A stretch of DNA of 64,000 bases, taken from the NCBI GenBank assembly GCA_964343605.1, contig CAYFKJ010000001.1, positions 930,001-994,000 of the forward strand, written 5' to 3'. Within the stretch, counting starts at the first letter, position 1, and the number at the start of each line of letters is the position of its first letter. The position numbers were made by a program, and so were the translations under genes. Source of the DNA: CAYFKJ01 sp964343605 (GTDB lineage Bacteria > Pseudomonadota > Alphaproteobacteria > UBA2966). Below are positions 51,325 to 60,168 of the stretch, in pieces. The notes under the pieces were generated by a model. It had not been told where the DNA came from, made no database searches, and was given only the letters and a program-made list of their open reading frames with translations.

Positions 51325-52677
51325 ATGTGTGCAAAGAGAGCCACCGACATTGAAGGCTTCATGCAGGGCGTCGTCGCGCGCAATCCTGGCGAGGTCGAGT
51401 TTCACCAGGCTGTTCGCGAAGTGGCGGGCGACATCATTCCCTGGATCCAGGACAAGCCGGAATATGTCGACCATCAGATCCTCGAACGCATGGCGGAGCC
51501 GGATCGAATCGTCTCCTTTCGGGTCTGCTGGGCGGACGACGCGGGCAACGTCCGGGTCAACCGCGGCTACCGCATCCAGAACAACAATGCGATCGGTCCC
51601 TACAAGGGGGGCTTGCGCTTTCATCCCTCGGTCAACCAGTCGATCCTGAAGTTCCTCGCCTTCGAACAGACCTTCAAGAACTCGCTTACCGGTCTGCCCA
51701 TGGGCGGCGGCAAGGGCGGTGCGGACTTCAACCCCAAAGGCAAGTCGGATGGCGAGGTCATGCGCTTTTGCCAATCATTCATGACCGAACTTTATCGCCA
51801 CGTCGGCGCCGATACCGACATTCCGGCCGGTGACATCGGCGTGGGAGCGCGGGAAATCGGCTACATGTTCGGCCAGTACAAACGGATTTCGAACCAGTTC
51901 ACCGGCGTCTTGACGGGCAAGGGAATCGAGTACGGCGGCAGCGAAATGCGGCCCGAGGCCACGGGTTACGGCGCAGTCTACTTCCTCGAGGACATGCTTC
52001 ATACGCGCGGCGAGGAAGTCGACGGCAAGTCCGTGGCGATTTCAGGCTCCGGTAATGTCGCGACTTTCGCTGCCGAAAAGATCAATCACCGCGGCGGCAA
52101 AGTGCTGACGCTTTCGGATTCCGGCGGCTTTGTTTTCGACAAAAACGGCATCGACGAGGAAAAACTCGCCTGGGTGAAGGAACTAAAGACGGTGCGCCGC
52201 GGTCGCATCAGCGAATACGCCGAGCAGTTCGGCGCCGAATACCACGAGGGGAAGAGGCCGTGGAGCGTACCGTGCGATGCCGCGCTGCCCTGCGCCACCC
52301 AGAACGAAATCTCTCTCGACAACGCCGAGGCGCTGCTTGCCAACGGCGTACTGGCGGTCTCGGAAGGCGCCAACATGCCGACCGACATCGCCGGCATCGA
52401 GGCCTTCCAGGAAGCCAAGATCCTGTTCGGTCCGTCGAAGGCCGCCAATGCCGGCGGCGTCGCCATGTCGGGCCTGGAAATGAGTCAGAACTCCGAACGG
52501 CGCGCTTGGAGCGAAGAGGAGTTGCGCACCCTTCTGCGCGACATCATGGACGGCATTCACGCCCGCTGCCACGACGCCGGCATTGAGGACGACGGCTATT
52601 GCAACTACGTGCGCGGCGCCAACATTGCCGGTTTCAGGAAGGTGGCCGACGCCATGCTGGCCTTCGGGGTGGTGTAG
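51325..52677 (+). CDS. gdhA: NADP-type glutamate dehydrogenase
   Basis: This 450-residue hexameric glutamate dehydrogenase matches the S_50_I (about 450-residue) class. It shows GPYKGGLRFHPSVN, the active-site GGGKGGADFNPKG and the GDIGVGAREIGYMFG loop. The Rossmann cofactor motif is SGSGNVA. It converts 2-oxoglutarate and ammonia to glutamate, or the reverse. A GGGG-type ribosome site precedes ATG 51325. It ends 6 bases before the convergent DUF427 gene. Confidence 0.95.
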   Translation: MCAKRATDIEGFMQGVVARNPGEVEFHQAVREVAGDIIPWIQDKPEYVDHQILERMAEPDRIVSFRVCWADDAGNVRVNRGYRIQNNNAIGPYKGGLRFHPSVNQSILKFLAFEQTFKNSLTGLPMGGGKGGADFNPKGKSDGEVMRFCQSFMTELYRHVGADTDIPAGDIGVGAREIGYMFGQYKRISNQFTGVLTGKGIEYGGSEMRPEATGYGAVYFLEDMLHTRGEEVDGKSVAISGSGNVATFAAEKINHRGGKVLTLSDSGGFVFDKNGIDEEKLAWVKELKTVRRGRISEYAEQFGAEYHEGKRPWSVPCDAALPCATQNEISLDNAEALLANGVLAVSEGANMPTDIAGIEAFQEAKILFGPSKAANAGGVAMSGLEMSQNSERRAWSEEELRTLLRDIMDGIHARCHDAGIEDDGYCNYVRGANIAGFRKVADAMLAFGVV

Positions 52678-52683
52678 ACGGCT

Positions 52684-53487
52684 TCATGACCAGGGCGTCT
52701 TGACCTTTTCCTCGGGCTCGCCGTCGATCAGGATGGCGTCGACTTTTTCGTTGAAGAAACACAGGAGATCCTTGATACGGCCGACCTCCGGCAGGGGGTC
52801 GGGGTAGTACCACACCAGGTTCTCGAAAGTTTCGCCCTTCACCTCGAGCGAACGGTAATTGGCTCGGCCCTTGTAGGGGCAGGCGGTCTCAAGATCGCTG
52901 GGCGTCAGCAAGTCCATGCGCACGTCCGCCTCCGACAGGTAATAGCGCGTCGGCAAGCCGGTTTCGAAAAGGAACATGGCGCGGTTGGACGAAGCGACCG
53001 TCTCGCCCCCGATAACGACGTCGACGCGCCGCGTGCTGGGAATAACGTCGATGCGTTTGTAGGGATCGCGGGCGTGGACGAAAATCTCCTCGTCCTCCTC
53101 CATCCATTTGTCGACCTTGTTCCAATAGAAGGCGACGTGGCCGGCAAGCTCCGGAACTTCCGGCAGCGGGTTTTCGTATCCCCACATGGCATTTTCCGAC
53201 GTTTCACTGCCGGCCCGGATGGTCCAGTAGCTGGCGTCGCCCTTGAACGGGCAATGACTGGCGTGATCGGTGCGTTCCATCAGGTCCATGCGCACGTCGC
53301 CGACGGGAAAGTAGTAGACCGGTATGTGGTGGGATTCGAACAGCAATTGCGCATGCGTGCTGTCGGCGATCGTTTCGCCGCCGAACATCACCCGCACCCA
53401 TTTTGGGCTTGGTTCGAAATGGACGTCGTAGCCGGGGTGGTCGATATAGCCCTGGCTGAGTTCGACCTTCGAATTTTCCGCCGCCAT
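52684..53487 (-). CDS. Tandem DUF427 domain protein
   Basis: This 267-residue protein contains two copies of the DUF427 fold. The N-terminal half (about residues 20-115) has VMFGGETIADS, VYYFPVGDVRMDLM and CPFKGDASYWTI. The C-terminal half (about 130-250) repeats the pattern with VVIGGETVASS, YYLSEADVRMDLL and CPYKGRANYRSL. Single and double DUF427 proteins are common and uncharacterised; the Cys in CPxKG is the most conserved residue. An AGGAGG site precedes the ATG. It is divergent from the STAS-like gene. Confidence 0.85.
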   Translation of the reverse strand: MAAENSKVELSQGYIDHPGYDVHFEPSPKWVRVMFGGETIADSTHAQLLFESHHIPVYYFPVGDVRMDLMERTDHASHCPFKGDASYWTIRAGSETSENAMWGYENPLPEVPELAGHVAFYWNKVDKWMEEDEEIFVHARDPYKRIDVIPSTRRVDVVIGGETVASSNRAMFLFETGLPTRYYLSEADVRMDLLTPSDLETACPYKGRANYRSLEVKGETFENLVWYYPDPLPEVGRIKDLLCFFNEKVDAILIDGEPEEKVKTPWS

Positions 53488-53636
53488 CGTCAGTCCTCCT
53501 CGGCACCAGACATAAAACTAATGCGTACTGGCAGTTTTGACAGGGACAAGGGTAATATTCGTGCTCGACGATCCATCCCATCCTACGTCATTTGCGGCGT
53601 ACAAATTATTCAGAGTTTGCGGTTCCGGATTTTCCC

Positions 53637-54026
53637 ATGCCGATTACCTACCGGATTGACCACGAGGCTAAAGTCGTCCGCATCCGCGGATCGGGCACGC
53701 TGACGAACGATGAACTGGTGTCCTGCATCATCCGCCTGCGCGAAGATCCGGAGTTGCCGTTCGGCATGCCGGCGATTTCCGACTTACGCGATGTCGCTGT
53801 CCTGGAGGTAACGCTTGAGGGATTTCAACAGGTCGCAGACGTCATTGCCGCCACGGACGAGCAGCGGGGCCCGGCCCGCGCCGCCCTGGTGGTCGACAAG
53901 GAAGGCGACCTGATGATGGCAAAGCTCTACACCATCGTCGGACAATCTGCCAATTCGCAAACCAGCTTCAAGGTTTTCAAGGATCTGGCGGAAGCGGAAG
54001 CGTGGCTGGGGTTGGGGGAAAACTAG
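53637..54026 (+). CDS. Small STAS/SpoIIAA-like protein
   Basis: This 129-residue protein begins MPITYRIDHEAKVVRIRGSG and ends VFKDLAEAEAWLG. The pattern of a beta strand at the start and a helical C-terminus ending in AEAWL resembles SpoIIAA-like (STAS-type) small proteins. No phosphorylatable Ser is obvious at the usual site. The role is unknown. The ATG at 53637 is chosen because the preceding residues do not fit the fold. It converges on the dihydropyrimidinase gene with a 4-base overlap of the stops. Confidence 0.65.
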   Translation: MPITYRIDHEAKVVRIRGSGTLTNDELVSCIIRLREDPELPFGMPAISDLRDVAVLEVTLEGFQQVADVIAATDEQRGPARAALVVDKEGDLMMAKLYTIVGQSANSQTSFKVFKDLAEAEAWLGLGEN

Positions 54027-55474
54027 CCGCCGTGGCGTGAACTTGGCGCCCTGGAAGGAATCTCACCCGACCTGCCCGGCGTGTAAAAACCGCCATAAGC
54101 GCCGCGTTTGACGAACTCGCCGTCGCCCGCACGGCCCAGATACTGCCCCTTGTCGATGATCATGCGGCCACGGCTGAAGACGGTTTCGGTGAACCCCTTC
54201 ACAGGCATGCCCTCATAGGCGTTGTAGTCGATGTTCATGTGATGGGTATGGCTGTTGTAGTAGCTGATCGTTTCCTCGCGCTCGGGATCGAAAATTACGA
54301 TATCGGCGTCGCTGCCGACGGCGATGGTGCCCTTCTTGGGGAACATCCCGAATATCTTGGCGGGCCCGGTCGAGGTCAGTTCGACGAAACGGTTGAGATC
54401 GATGTAGCCGCCGCTGACGCCGTAGTGATAGATCAGGCTCATGCGGTTTTCGATGCCGGGTCCGCCGTTGGGAATTTTGCTGAAATCGTTTAGCCCCAGT
54501 TCCTTCTGCTCCTTGAGACAGAACGGACAGTGGTCGGTCGAAATGGCGTTCAGCGCATCTCCGCGCAAGCCGCGCCACAGCTCCTCCTGATTCCACTTCT
54601 CGCGCAGCGGCGGCGTCAGTACGTACTTGGCGCCCTCGAACCCCGGCGCATCGTAGGCCGAGACGTCGAGCAGCAGATACTGCGGACAGGTTTCGGCGTG
54701 GGCCATGACGCCGCGGGCCTGCGCCAGGCGCAGTTCCTGCAGCGCGTCGTAGCTGGAAAGATGCACGATATAGACCGGCGACTTGGCGACCTCGGCAATG
54801 GCTAGGGCCCGGTGCACGCCTTCGGCCTCCAACCGGGTGGGACGGGTCAAGGCGTGGTACTTGGGCTCGATGTGGCCTTGCGACAGGGCGATCTTGATCA
54901 GTTCGTCCATGACGATGCCGTTTTCGGCGTGCATACAGACCAGCGTGCCGTCCTCACCGGCCTGGCGCATGGCCCGGAAAATGGTGCCGTCGTCCGACAG
55001 CATGGCGCCTGGATAGGCCATGAAGAGCTTGTAGCTGGTGACGCCCTCGTCGGCCAAACGGCGCATGTCCTTCGTCCGGCTTTCGGGAACATCGGTCAAA
55101 ATCATGTGAAAGCTGTAGTCGATGGCGGTCTTGCCGGCGGCCTTTTCGTGCCAGGCCTCGAGTGCGGCGAGGGGATCTTCGCCTTTGAGCTGAACGGCAA
55201 AATCGATGATGCAGGTTGTACCGCCGTAGGCCGCCGCTCGCGTGCCGGTTTCGAAGGTATCTGAAGTGACGGTTCCGCCGAAGGGCAGTTCCAAGTGCGT
55301 GTGAGGGTCGATTCCCCCCGGAATGACTAGCTTTCCGCCGGCGTCGACAACCTGATCGGCGTCGATCGACAAGTTCTTGCCGATCAGGTCGACCTGGGAC
55401 CCGCTGATGAATATGTCAGCGTTGTAATCGTCGGTCGCGGTCACGATCCGACCGTTCTTAATCAGTACGCTCAC
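54023..55474 (-). CDS. hydA: Dihydropyrimidinase/D-hydantoinase
   Basis: This 483-residue amidohydrolase has the zinc motif DPHTHLE, the carbamylated lysine in SYKLFMAYPG, further metal ligands (HAENG, YIVHLSS) and NAISTDHCPF. It hydrolyses the ring of dihydropyrimidines or hydantoins. The start is GTG at 55474, with GGGGAGG upstream. It is divergent from the ABC binding protein gene, and a HyuB-type gene lies at 62978, so uptake and breakdown of a cyclic ureide is a plausible shared role. Confidence 0.93.
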   Translation of the reverse strand: MSVLIKNGRIVTATDDYNADIFISGSQVDLIGKNLSIDADQVVDAGGKLVIPGGIDPHTHLELPFGGTVTSDTFETGTRAAAYGGTTCIIDFAVQLKGEDPLAALEAWHEKAAGKTAIDYSFHMILTDVPESRTKDMRRLADEGVTSYKLFMAYPGAMLSDDGTIFRAMRQAGEDGTLVCMHAENGIVMDELIKIALSQGHIEPKYHALTRPTRLEAEGVHRALAIAEVAKSPVYIVHLSSYDALQELRLAQARGVMAHAETCPQYLLLDVSAYDAPGFEGAKYVLTPPLREKWNQEELWRGLRGDALNAISTDHCPFCLKEQKELGLNDFSKIPNGGPGIENRMSLIYHYGVSGGYIDLNRFVELTSTGPAKIFGMFPKKGTIAVGSDADIVIFDPEREETISYYNSHTHHMNIDYNAYEGMPVKGFTETVFSRGRMIIDKGQYLGRAGDGEFVKRGAYGGFYTPGRSGEIPSRAPSSRHGG

Positions 55475-55677
55475 CCCGATCCTCCCCGGTTTGGCTCCAG
55501 GTTATTTACGCCCTGGTTCAAGTCTCGGTAGTTCCCTCCAGAATGACTCTAATGTATCATTAATATGTTCTGCGATCGAAGATTTCATCACGAAGCCTCG
55601 GTCGTTGTTTGATTACGTTTGTCATGGAGCGATTTTTCGAGGCGACCTAAAACAAAAACACAAACGGGAGGACGAAG

Positions 55678-56952
55678 ATGGCTAAGAGCAAGCGCAGAGT
55701 ACCCGGCAAGGACATTACCCGCCGGACATTCGTTGGGGGAGCAGCGGGCGCGGTAGCAGCCGGGTCGATAGCTGGCTTCCCTGCCATTGTAGAGGCCGCC
55801 GATCCGCTTCGGACGATCGGCCTTGGCGTGAGTATCATCAACGAGATCCAGAGCAAGGCGGCCAAGGATGTCGGCTTTGGCATCAACGGCACGGCCATGG
55901 GCTACGGCGCCCTATTCGGCAAGGGGCTAAATCAGAACGATCAGTTCGAGGTCTCGGAATGTTACTTCGACATGTTCGACGCCATGACCCCGGCCGGCGT
56001 CTTCCAGCCCATTGACACCCAACGCATTACGAACTGGGACAAGGTTTCCAACCTGACCAAGACCGGCATGTTGACGCCAGGCTCCCAGATCGGAGACGGC
56101 GATGCGCCGGTCCGCCAGATGTGGGTTGACAAGGACGGTAAGCGAACCAAGGGGCCATCGCGCTGGATCTCGGCGTTACCGACCATCCACAACGCCGATT
56201 CCATCGGTTACGCGCCCGAGGATACCGGCCGCGACATCGAAAGCTGGGCTGAGTTGTTCAGCCCGGATTTCAAGGGCCGTGTGGCGTTGCTGAACGTGCC
56301 GCAAATCGGCGTCATGGACGCTGCCATGGGCGTCGAAGCGCTCGGCCTCACCAAGTTCGGCGACAAGGGCGACATGACCCGGGCGGAAATCGACTTCCTC
56401 ATCGACTTCCTCATCAAGAAGAAGAAGGAAGGACACTTCCGGGCCTTCTGGGAGACCTTCGGCCAGTCGGTCAACCTGATGGTCTCCGGCGAAGTCGTGC
56501 TGCAGAGCATGTGGTCGCCAGCCGTCACCGCCGTCAACGCCGAGGGCGTCAAGTGCATCTACGCATCGCCCAAGGAAGGCATGCGCGGGTGGCACGGCGC
56601 TTGGGCGATTTCGGCCAAGGCCACGGGTAAGAAACTCGACCAAGCCTACGAGTACCTTAACTGGTGGCTCGATGGCTGGGCCGGTGCTTTCGTCGCCCGT
56701 CAGGGCTACTACATGTCGGCGTTCGAGCCAGTCAAGAAACACCTCCCGAAGGACGAATGGGACTTCTGGTATGAAGGCAAGCCGGCGGCGCGCGAGCTCC
56801 CGGATCCATTCGGCAGCCCACTCGTGGCCAAGGGCGAGGTTCGTGACGGCGGCTCCTATGAGCAGCGCTTCAAGAAAATCGCCGTGTGGAACTCCATCAT
56901 GAAGGAGAACGACTACCTCGTGAAACGCTGGACGGAGTTCCTGACGGCGTAG
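55678..56952 (+). CDS. Tat-exported ABC transporter substrate-binding protein (PotD family)
   Basis: This 424-residue periplasmic binding protein has a twin-arginine signal (RRTFVGG, Arg15-Arg16, then a hydrophobic stretch ending near EAADP). The body fits the PotD/PotF-type extracellular solute-binding fold. The start at ATG 55678 has a strong GGGAGGA site. The 203 bases upstream carry the divergent promoters for this gene and the hydantoinase. The ligand is not readable, and its partner genes suggest a small nitrogenous compound rather than necessarily a polyamine. Confidence 0.9.
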   Translation: MAKSKRRVPGKDITRRTFVGGAAGAVAAGSIAGFPAIVEAADPLRTIGLGVSIINEIQSKAAKDVGFGINGTAMGYGALFGKGLNQNDQFEVSECYFDMFDAMTPAGVFQPIDTQRITNWDKVSNLTKTGMLTPGSQIGDGDAPVRQMWVDKDGKRTKGPSRWISALPTIHNADSIGYAPEDTGRDIESWAELFSPDFKGRVALLNVPQIGVMDAAMGVEALGLTKFGDKGDMTRAEIDFLIDFLIKKKKEGHFRAFWETFGQSVNLMVSGEVVLQSMWSPAVTAVNAEGVKCIYASPKEGMRGWHGAWAISAKATGKKLDQAYEYLNWWLDGWAGAFVARQGYYMSAFEPVKKHLPKDEWDFWYEGKPAARELPDPFGSPLVAKGEVRDGGSYEQRFKKIAVWNSIMKENDYLVKRWTEFLTA

Positions 56953-56999
56953 CCGCGGAGCGGTTCCTTGTCTGGAGCCATCCGTTCGCTAAAATAATC

Positions 57000-57034
57000 G
57001 GGCCGGTGCGGACGTTGCGCACCGGCCCCTTTTT
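57000..57034 (+). terminator. Hairpin and T-run between binding protein and permease genes
   Basis: GGGCCGGTGC (57000-57009) pairs exactly with GCACCGGCCC (57019-57028), followed by CTTTTT. This is a good intrinsic terminator or attenuator. Placed after the binding-protein gene, it would leave more binding protein than permease, the usual stoichiometry for ABC importers. Confidence 0.8.
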
Positions 57035-57066
57035 CGCGGCAAGCCCAGACGCAGCAGCATGAAGCG

Positions 57067-58044
57067 ATGACCGAAGTTACCGCCCACCATCCCGGTCTGA
57101 TCGGCGACCAACCCAAGCCTGACGAGAAAGCCGTCCGAGCCAAGATCATCAAGCCGGAAGAAGGTTTCTCCACCGGCTGGCTGATCGCGCCGGCGACCCT
57201 GTGGTTGGTCCTTTTCCTGGTGGTGCCGCTCGCGTCGATCATCGTGTTCAGCTTTTGGAAATCCACCCCGCACGGGATGTATCCCGATTTCTCTTTCAAA
57301 TTTTACATCGAGTTCTTTTACACGGAGGGCTTCTTCGATCCGGAGTCGGACCGTTTCCTCCTGCCCAGCGTCTTCATCCGCACCCTGGGATCGACCATCT
57401 ACTACACCCTCGTGGTCATGGTGCTGTGCCTGATCGTCGGCTATCCCATCGCCTACTTCCTCTCCATGCAAGTGGAAGCCTTCAAGTGGCAATTGGCCCT
57501 TTTCCTGTTGTGCATGGTGCCGTTCTGGACCAGCTACCTGATCCGGGCCGTCGCTTGGCTGCCCATGCTGGGCCGTCGCGGACTGATCAACCAGGCGCTG
57601 ACCGGGATGGGCATCGTCGACCGGCCCGTGAGTTTCCTGTTCTATTCCGAGTTCGGCTACACCATGGCGCTGGTGCAGATTTACGTGGTGCTCTGCATCG
57701 GCCCGATCTTCTTCTCTTTGGCCAAGATCGACACCGCCATTATCGAGGCGGCCCGCGACATGGGTGCCACGCCGTTCCAGATTTTCCGCGAAATCATTTT
57801 ACCCTTGTCGCTGCCCGGCATCGCCATCGGCATGATCTTCATCTTCGTCATCCTGATGGGCGAGTTTGCCACCGCCGTCGTCGTCTACGGCGGCAAGACG
57901 TCGACCACCGGAACCGTCATTCTCAATTACTACGGCATCGCGAACTATCCCTTCGCGGCCGTCAATGCCCTGATGTTGATGCTGGCCATGGTCGTGGGCA
58001 TCGTCGTCATCCTGCGCATCGTCGACATCCGGAAGGAGCTCTGA
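57067..58044 (+). CDS. ABC transporter permease (PotB type)
   Basis: This 325-residue inner-membrane permease has about six hydrophobic helices and the cytoplasmic EAA loop EAARDMGATPFQIFREI, which contacts the ATPase. A long N-terminal segment precedes the first helix (about residues 38-63). It lies 114 bases after the binding protein, past the terminator. The PotC-type permease follows with a 1-base gap. Confidence 0.9.
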   Translation: MTEVTAHHPGLIGDQPKPDEKAVRAKIIKPEEGFSTGWLIAPATLWLVLFLVVPLASIIVFSFWKSTPHGMYPDFSFKFYIEFFYTEGFFDPESDRFLLPSVFIRTLGSTIYYTLVVMVLCLIVGYPIAYFLSMQVEAFKWQLALFLLCMVPFWTSYLIRAVAWLPMLGRRGLINQALTGMGIVDRPVSFLFYSEFGYTMALVQIYVVLCIGPIFFSLAKIDTAIIEAARDMGATPFQIFREIILPLSLPGIAIGMIFIFVILMGEFATAVVVYGGKTSTTGTVILNYYGIANYPFAAVNALMLMLAMVVGIVVILRIVDIRKEL

Positions 58045-58045
58045 G

Positions 58046-58876
<831 letters not shown>

Positions 58877-58883
58877 CCTTAGC

Positions 58884-59002
58884 CGTCATTCCGGAATTTG
58901 CGCCAGCAAATGTCCGGAATCCATGCCTGAGCACCCAGTTTTCGATAAGCGATATCTAACGGAGACGTAACGGCATGGATTCCCGCATCCGCGGGAATGA
59001 CG
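58884..59002. repeat. Inverted-repeat element, family A, copy 2
   Basis: The right arm at about 58976-59002 (tggattcccgcatccgcggg then aatgacg) nearly matches the right arm of the copy at 23810-23836. The left arm at 58884-58926 keeps the outer ends (cgtcattcc and ggaatccatgcc) but holds a different hairpin inside (ccggaatttgc paired with gcaaatgtccgg). Like copy 1 it sits between convergent genes, here the PotC-type permease and PotA. Confidence 0.78.
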
Positions 59003-59021
59003 AGGAAAGGTCGTAATAAAG

Positions 59022-60146
59022 TTACTCCGCCGCGTCCTCTGCGCCTTCGATATGGGCACCCGCTTCCTCCAGGAGGATGCCGGCCTCGGCGGCCCAGCTT
59101 ATGGTTTCCATCTCGCCCATCTGGTAGACGTGGTCGGAAAGCTTGCGGTGCTGTTCGACGTGGACGTAATGGCCGGGGCCGATTTCGAAGACGTCGGTTT
59201 CGAGCGTGCCGAGGTATTCGGTGGTCACATATGACCCCCGGACGGAATTCGCCATTTCGCCGTTTTCCCCGGTATGCATGAGATCGGCGCGGACGGAGAA
59301 GAACGCTTCCTCACCGATGGGCACGCGGCGGATGTATTCCGGCACCCGCACGTAATAGAGTCGGTCGCCGGATTCGACGAAGATGATCGAGCCGCTCTGC
59401 GACTTGATCACGCCGCTGAAAAGATTGTTGTTGCCGATGAAGTCGGCCACGAACTTGGTGCGCGGCGCTTCGGCAATTTCACGCGACGAGCCGATCTGCT
59501 GCACCAGCGCATCCGACATGACGATGACCTTGTCCGCCAGCGCCATCGCCTCCTGCTGTGAGTGCGTCACCATGATGAAGGTGATGTCGAGCTCGCGCTG
59601 GATGCGCTTCAGTTCGATCATCATGGCTTGCCGCAGAGAGTAATCCAAAGCGCCGAGCGGTTCGTCCAGCAACAGCAACGTCGGATTGCTGATCAGCGCC
59701 CGCGCCAGGGCCACGCGTTGCTGCTGGCCGCCGCTGAGATCGTGCGGCCGTCGCAGGGCGAGCTCCGTCAACCCCACCATCTCGATCATCTCCCAGACCT
59801 GTTTGGCCCGGCTGTCCTTGTCGATGCCCTGCATCTTGAGACTGAATTCGACGTTCTGGAAAACGTTGCGGTGGGGGAAGAGCGCAAAGCTCTGGAACAT
59901 CATCGAGGTGTCGCGCTGCGATGGCGGCAGGTCCGTCACGTCCTCCCCGGCGATGGTGATCTTGCCCCTCGTCACTTCCTCCAAGCCGCCGATCATGCGC
60001 AGCGTCGTCGTCTTGCCGCAGCCCGACGGGCCGAGCATGGCGACGAATTCGCCCCGCTCGATCTCCGTGTTGAAGTCGATGACCGCTTCAACGCCCCCAG
60101 GAAAGGTCTTGTAGACGTGTTCGAGGACGACGTCGTAGTCAGCCAT
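59022..60146 (-). CDS. ABC transporter ATP-binding protein (PotA type)
   Basis: This 374-residue ATPase has Walker A GPSGCGKTTTLR, signature LSGGQQQR and Walker B LLLDEPLGALD, and then a TOBE-type C-terminal domain (about residues 280-360). It fits the PotB/PotC-type permeases just across the repeat element. It is encoded on the opposite strand, 22 bases after the SPFH gene, with GGAGAG just before its ATG. It is therefore probably co-transcribed with the SPFH gene rather than with its permeases. Confidence 0.92.
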   Translation of the reverse strand: MADYDVVLEHVYKTFPGGVEAVIDFNTEIERGEFVAMLGPSGCGKTTTLRMIGGLEEVTRGKITIAGEDVTDLPPSQRDTSMMFQSFALFPHRNVFQNVEFSLKMQGIDKDSRAKQVWEMIEMVGLTELALRRPHDLSGGQQQRVALARALISNPTLLLLDEPLGALDYSLRQAMMIELKRIQRELDITFIMVTHSQQEAMALADKVIVMSDALVQQIGSSREIAEAPRTKFVADFIGNNNLFSGVIKSQSGSIIFVESGDRLYYVRVPEYIRRVPIGEEAFFSVRADLMHTGENGEMANSVRGSYVTTEYLGTLETDVFEIGPGHYVHVEQHRKLSDHVYQMGEMETISWAAEAGILLEEAGAHIEGAEDAAE

Positions 60147-60168
60147 CGCTCTCCGGTCCTTCGTTCAT

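Noticed and set aside
55514..55523. GGTTCAAGTC, which looks like a tRNA T-arm
   Set aside because: No acceptor stem, D-arm or anticodon arm can be built around it. The region is a divergent promoter gap.
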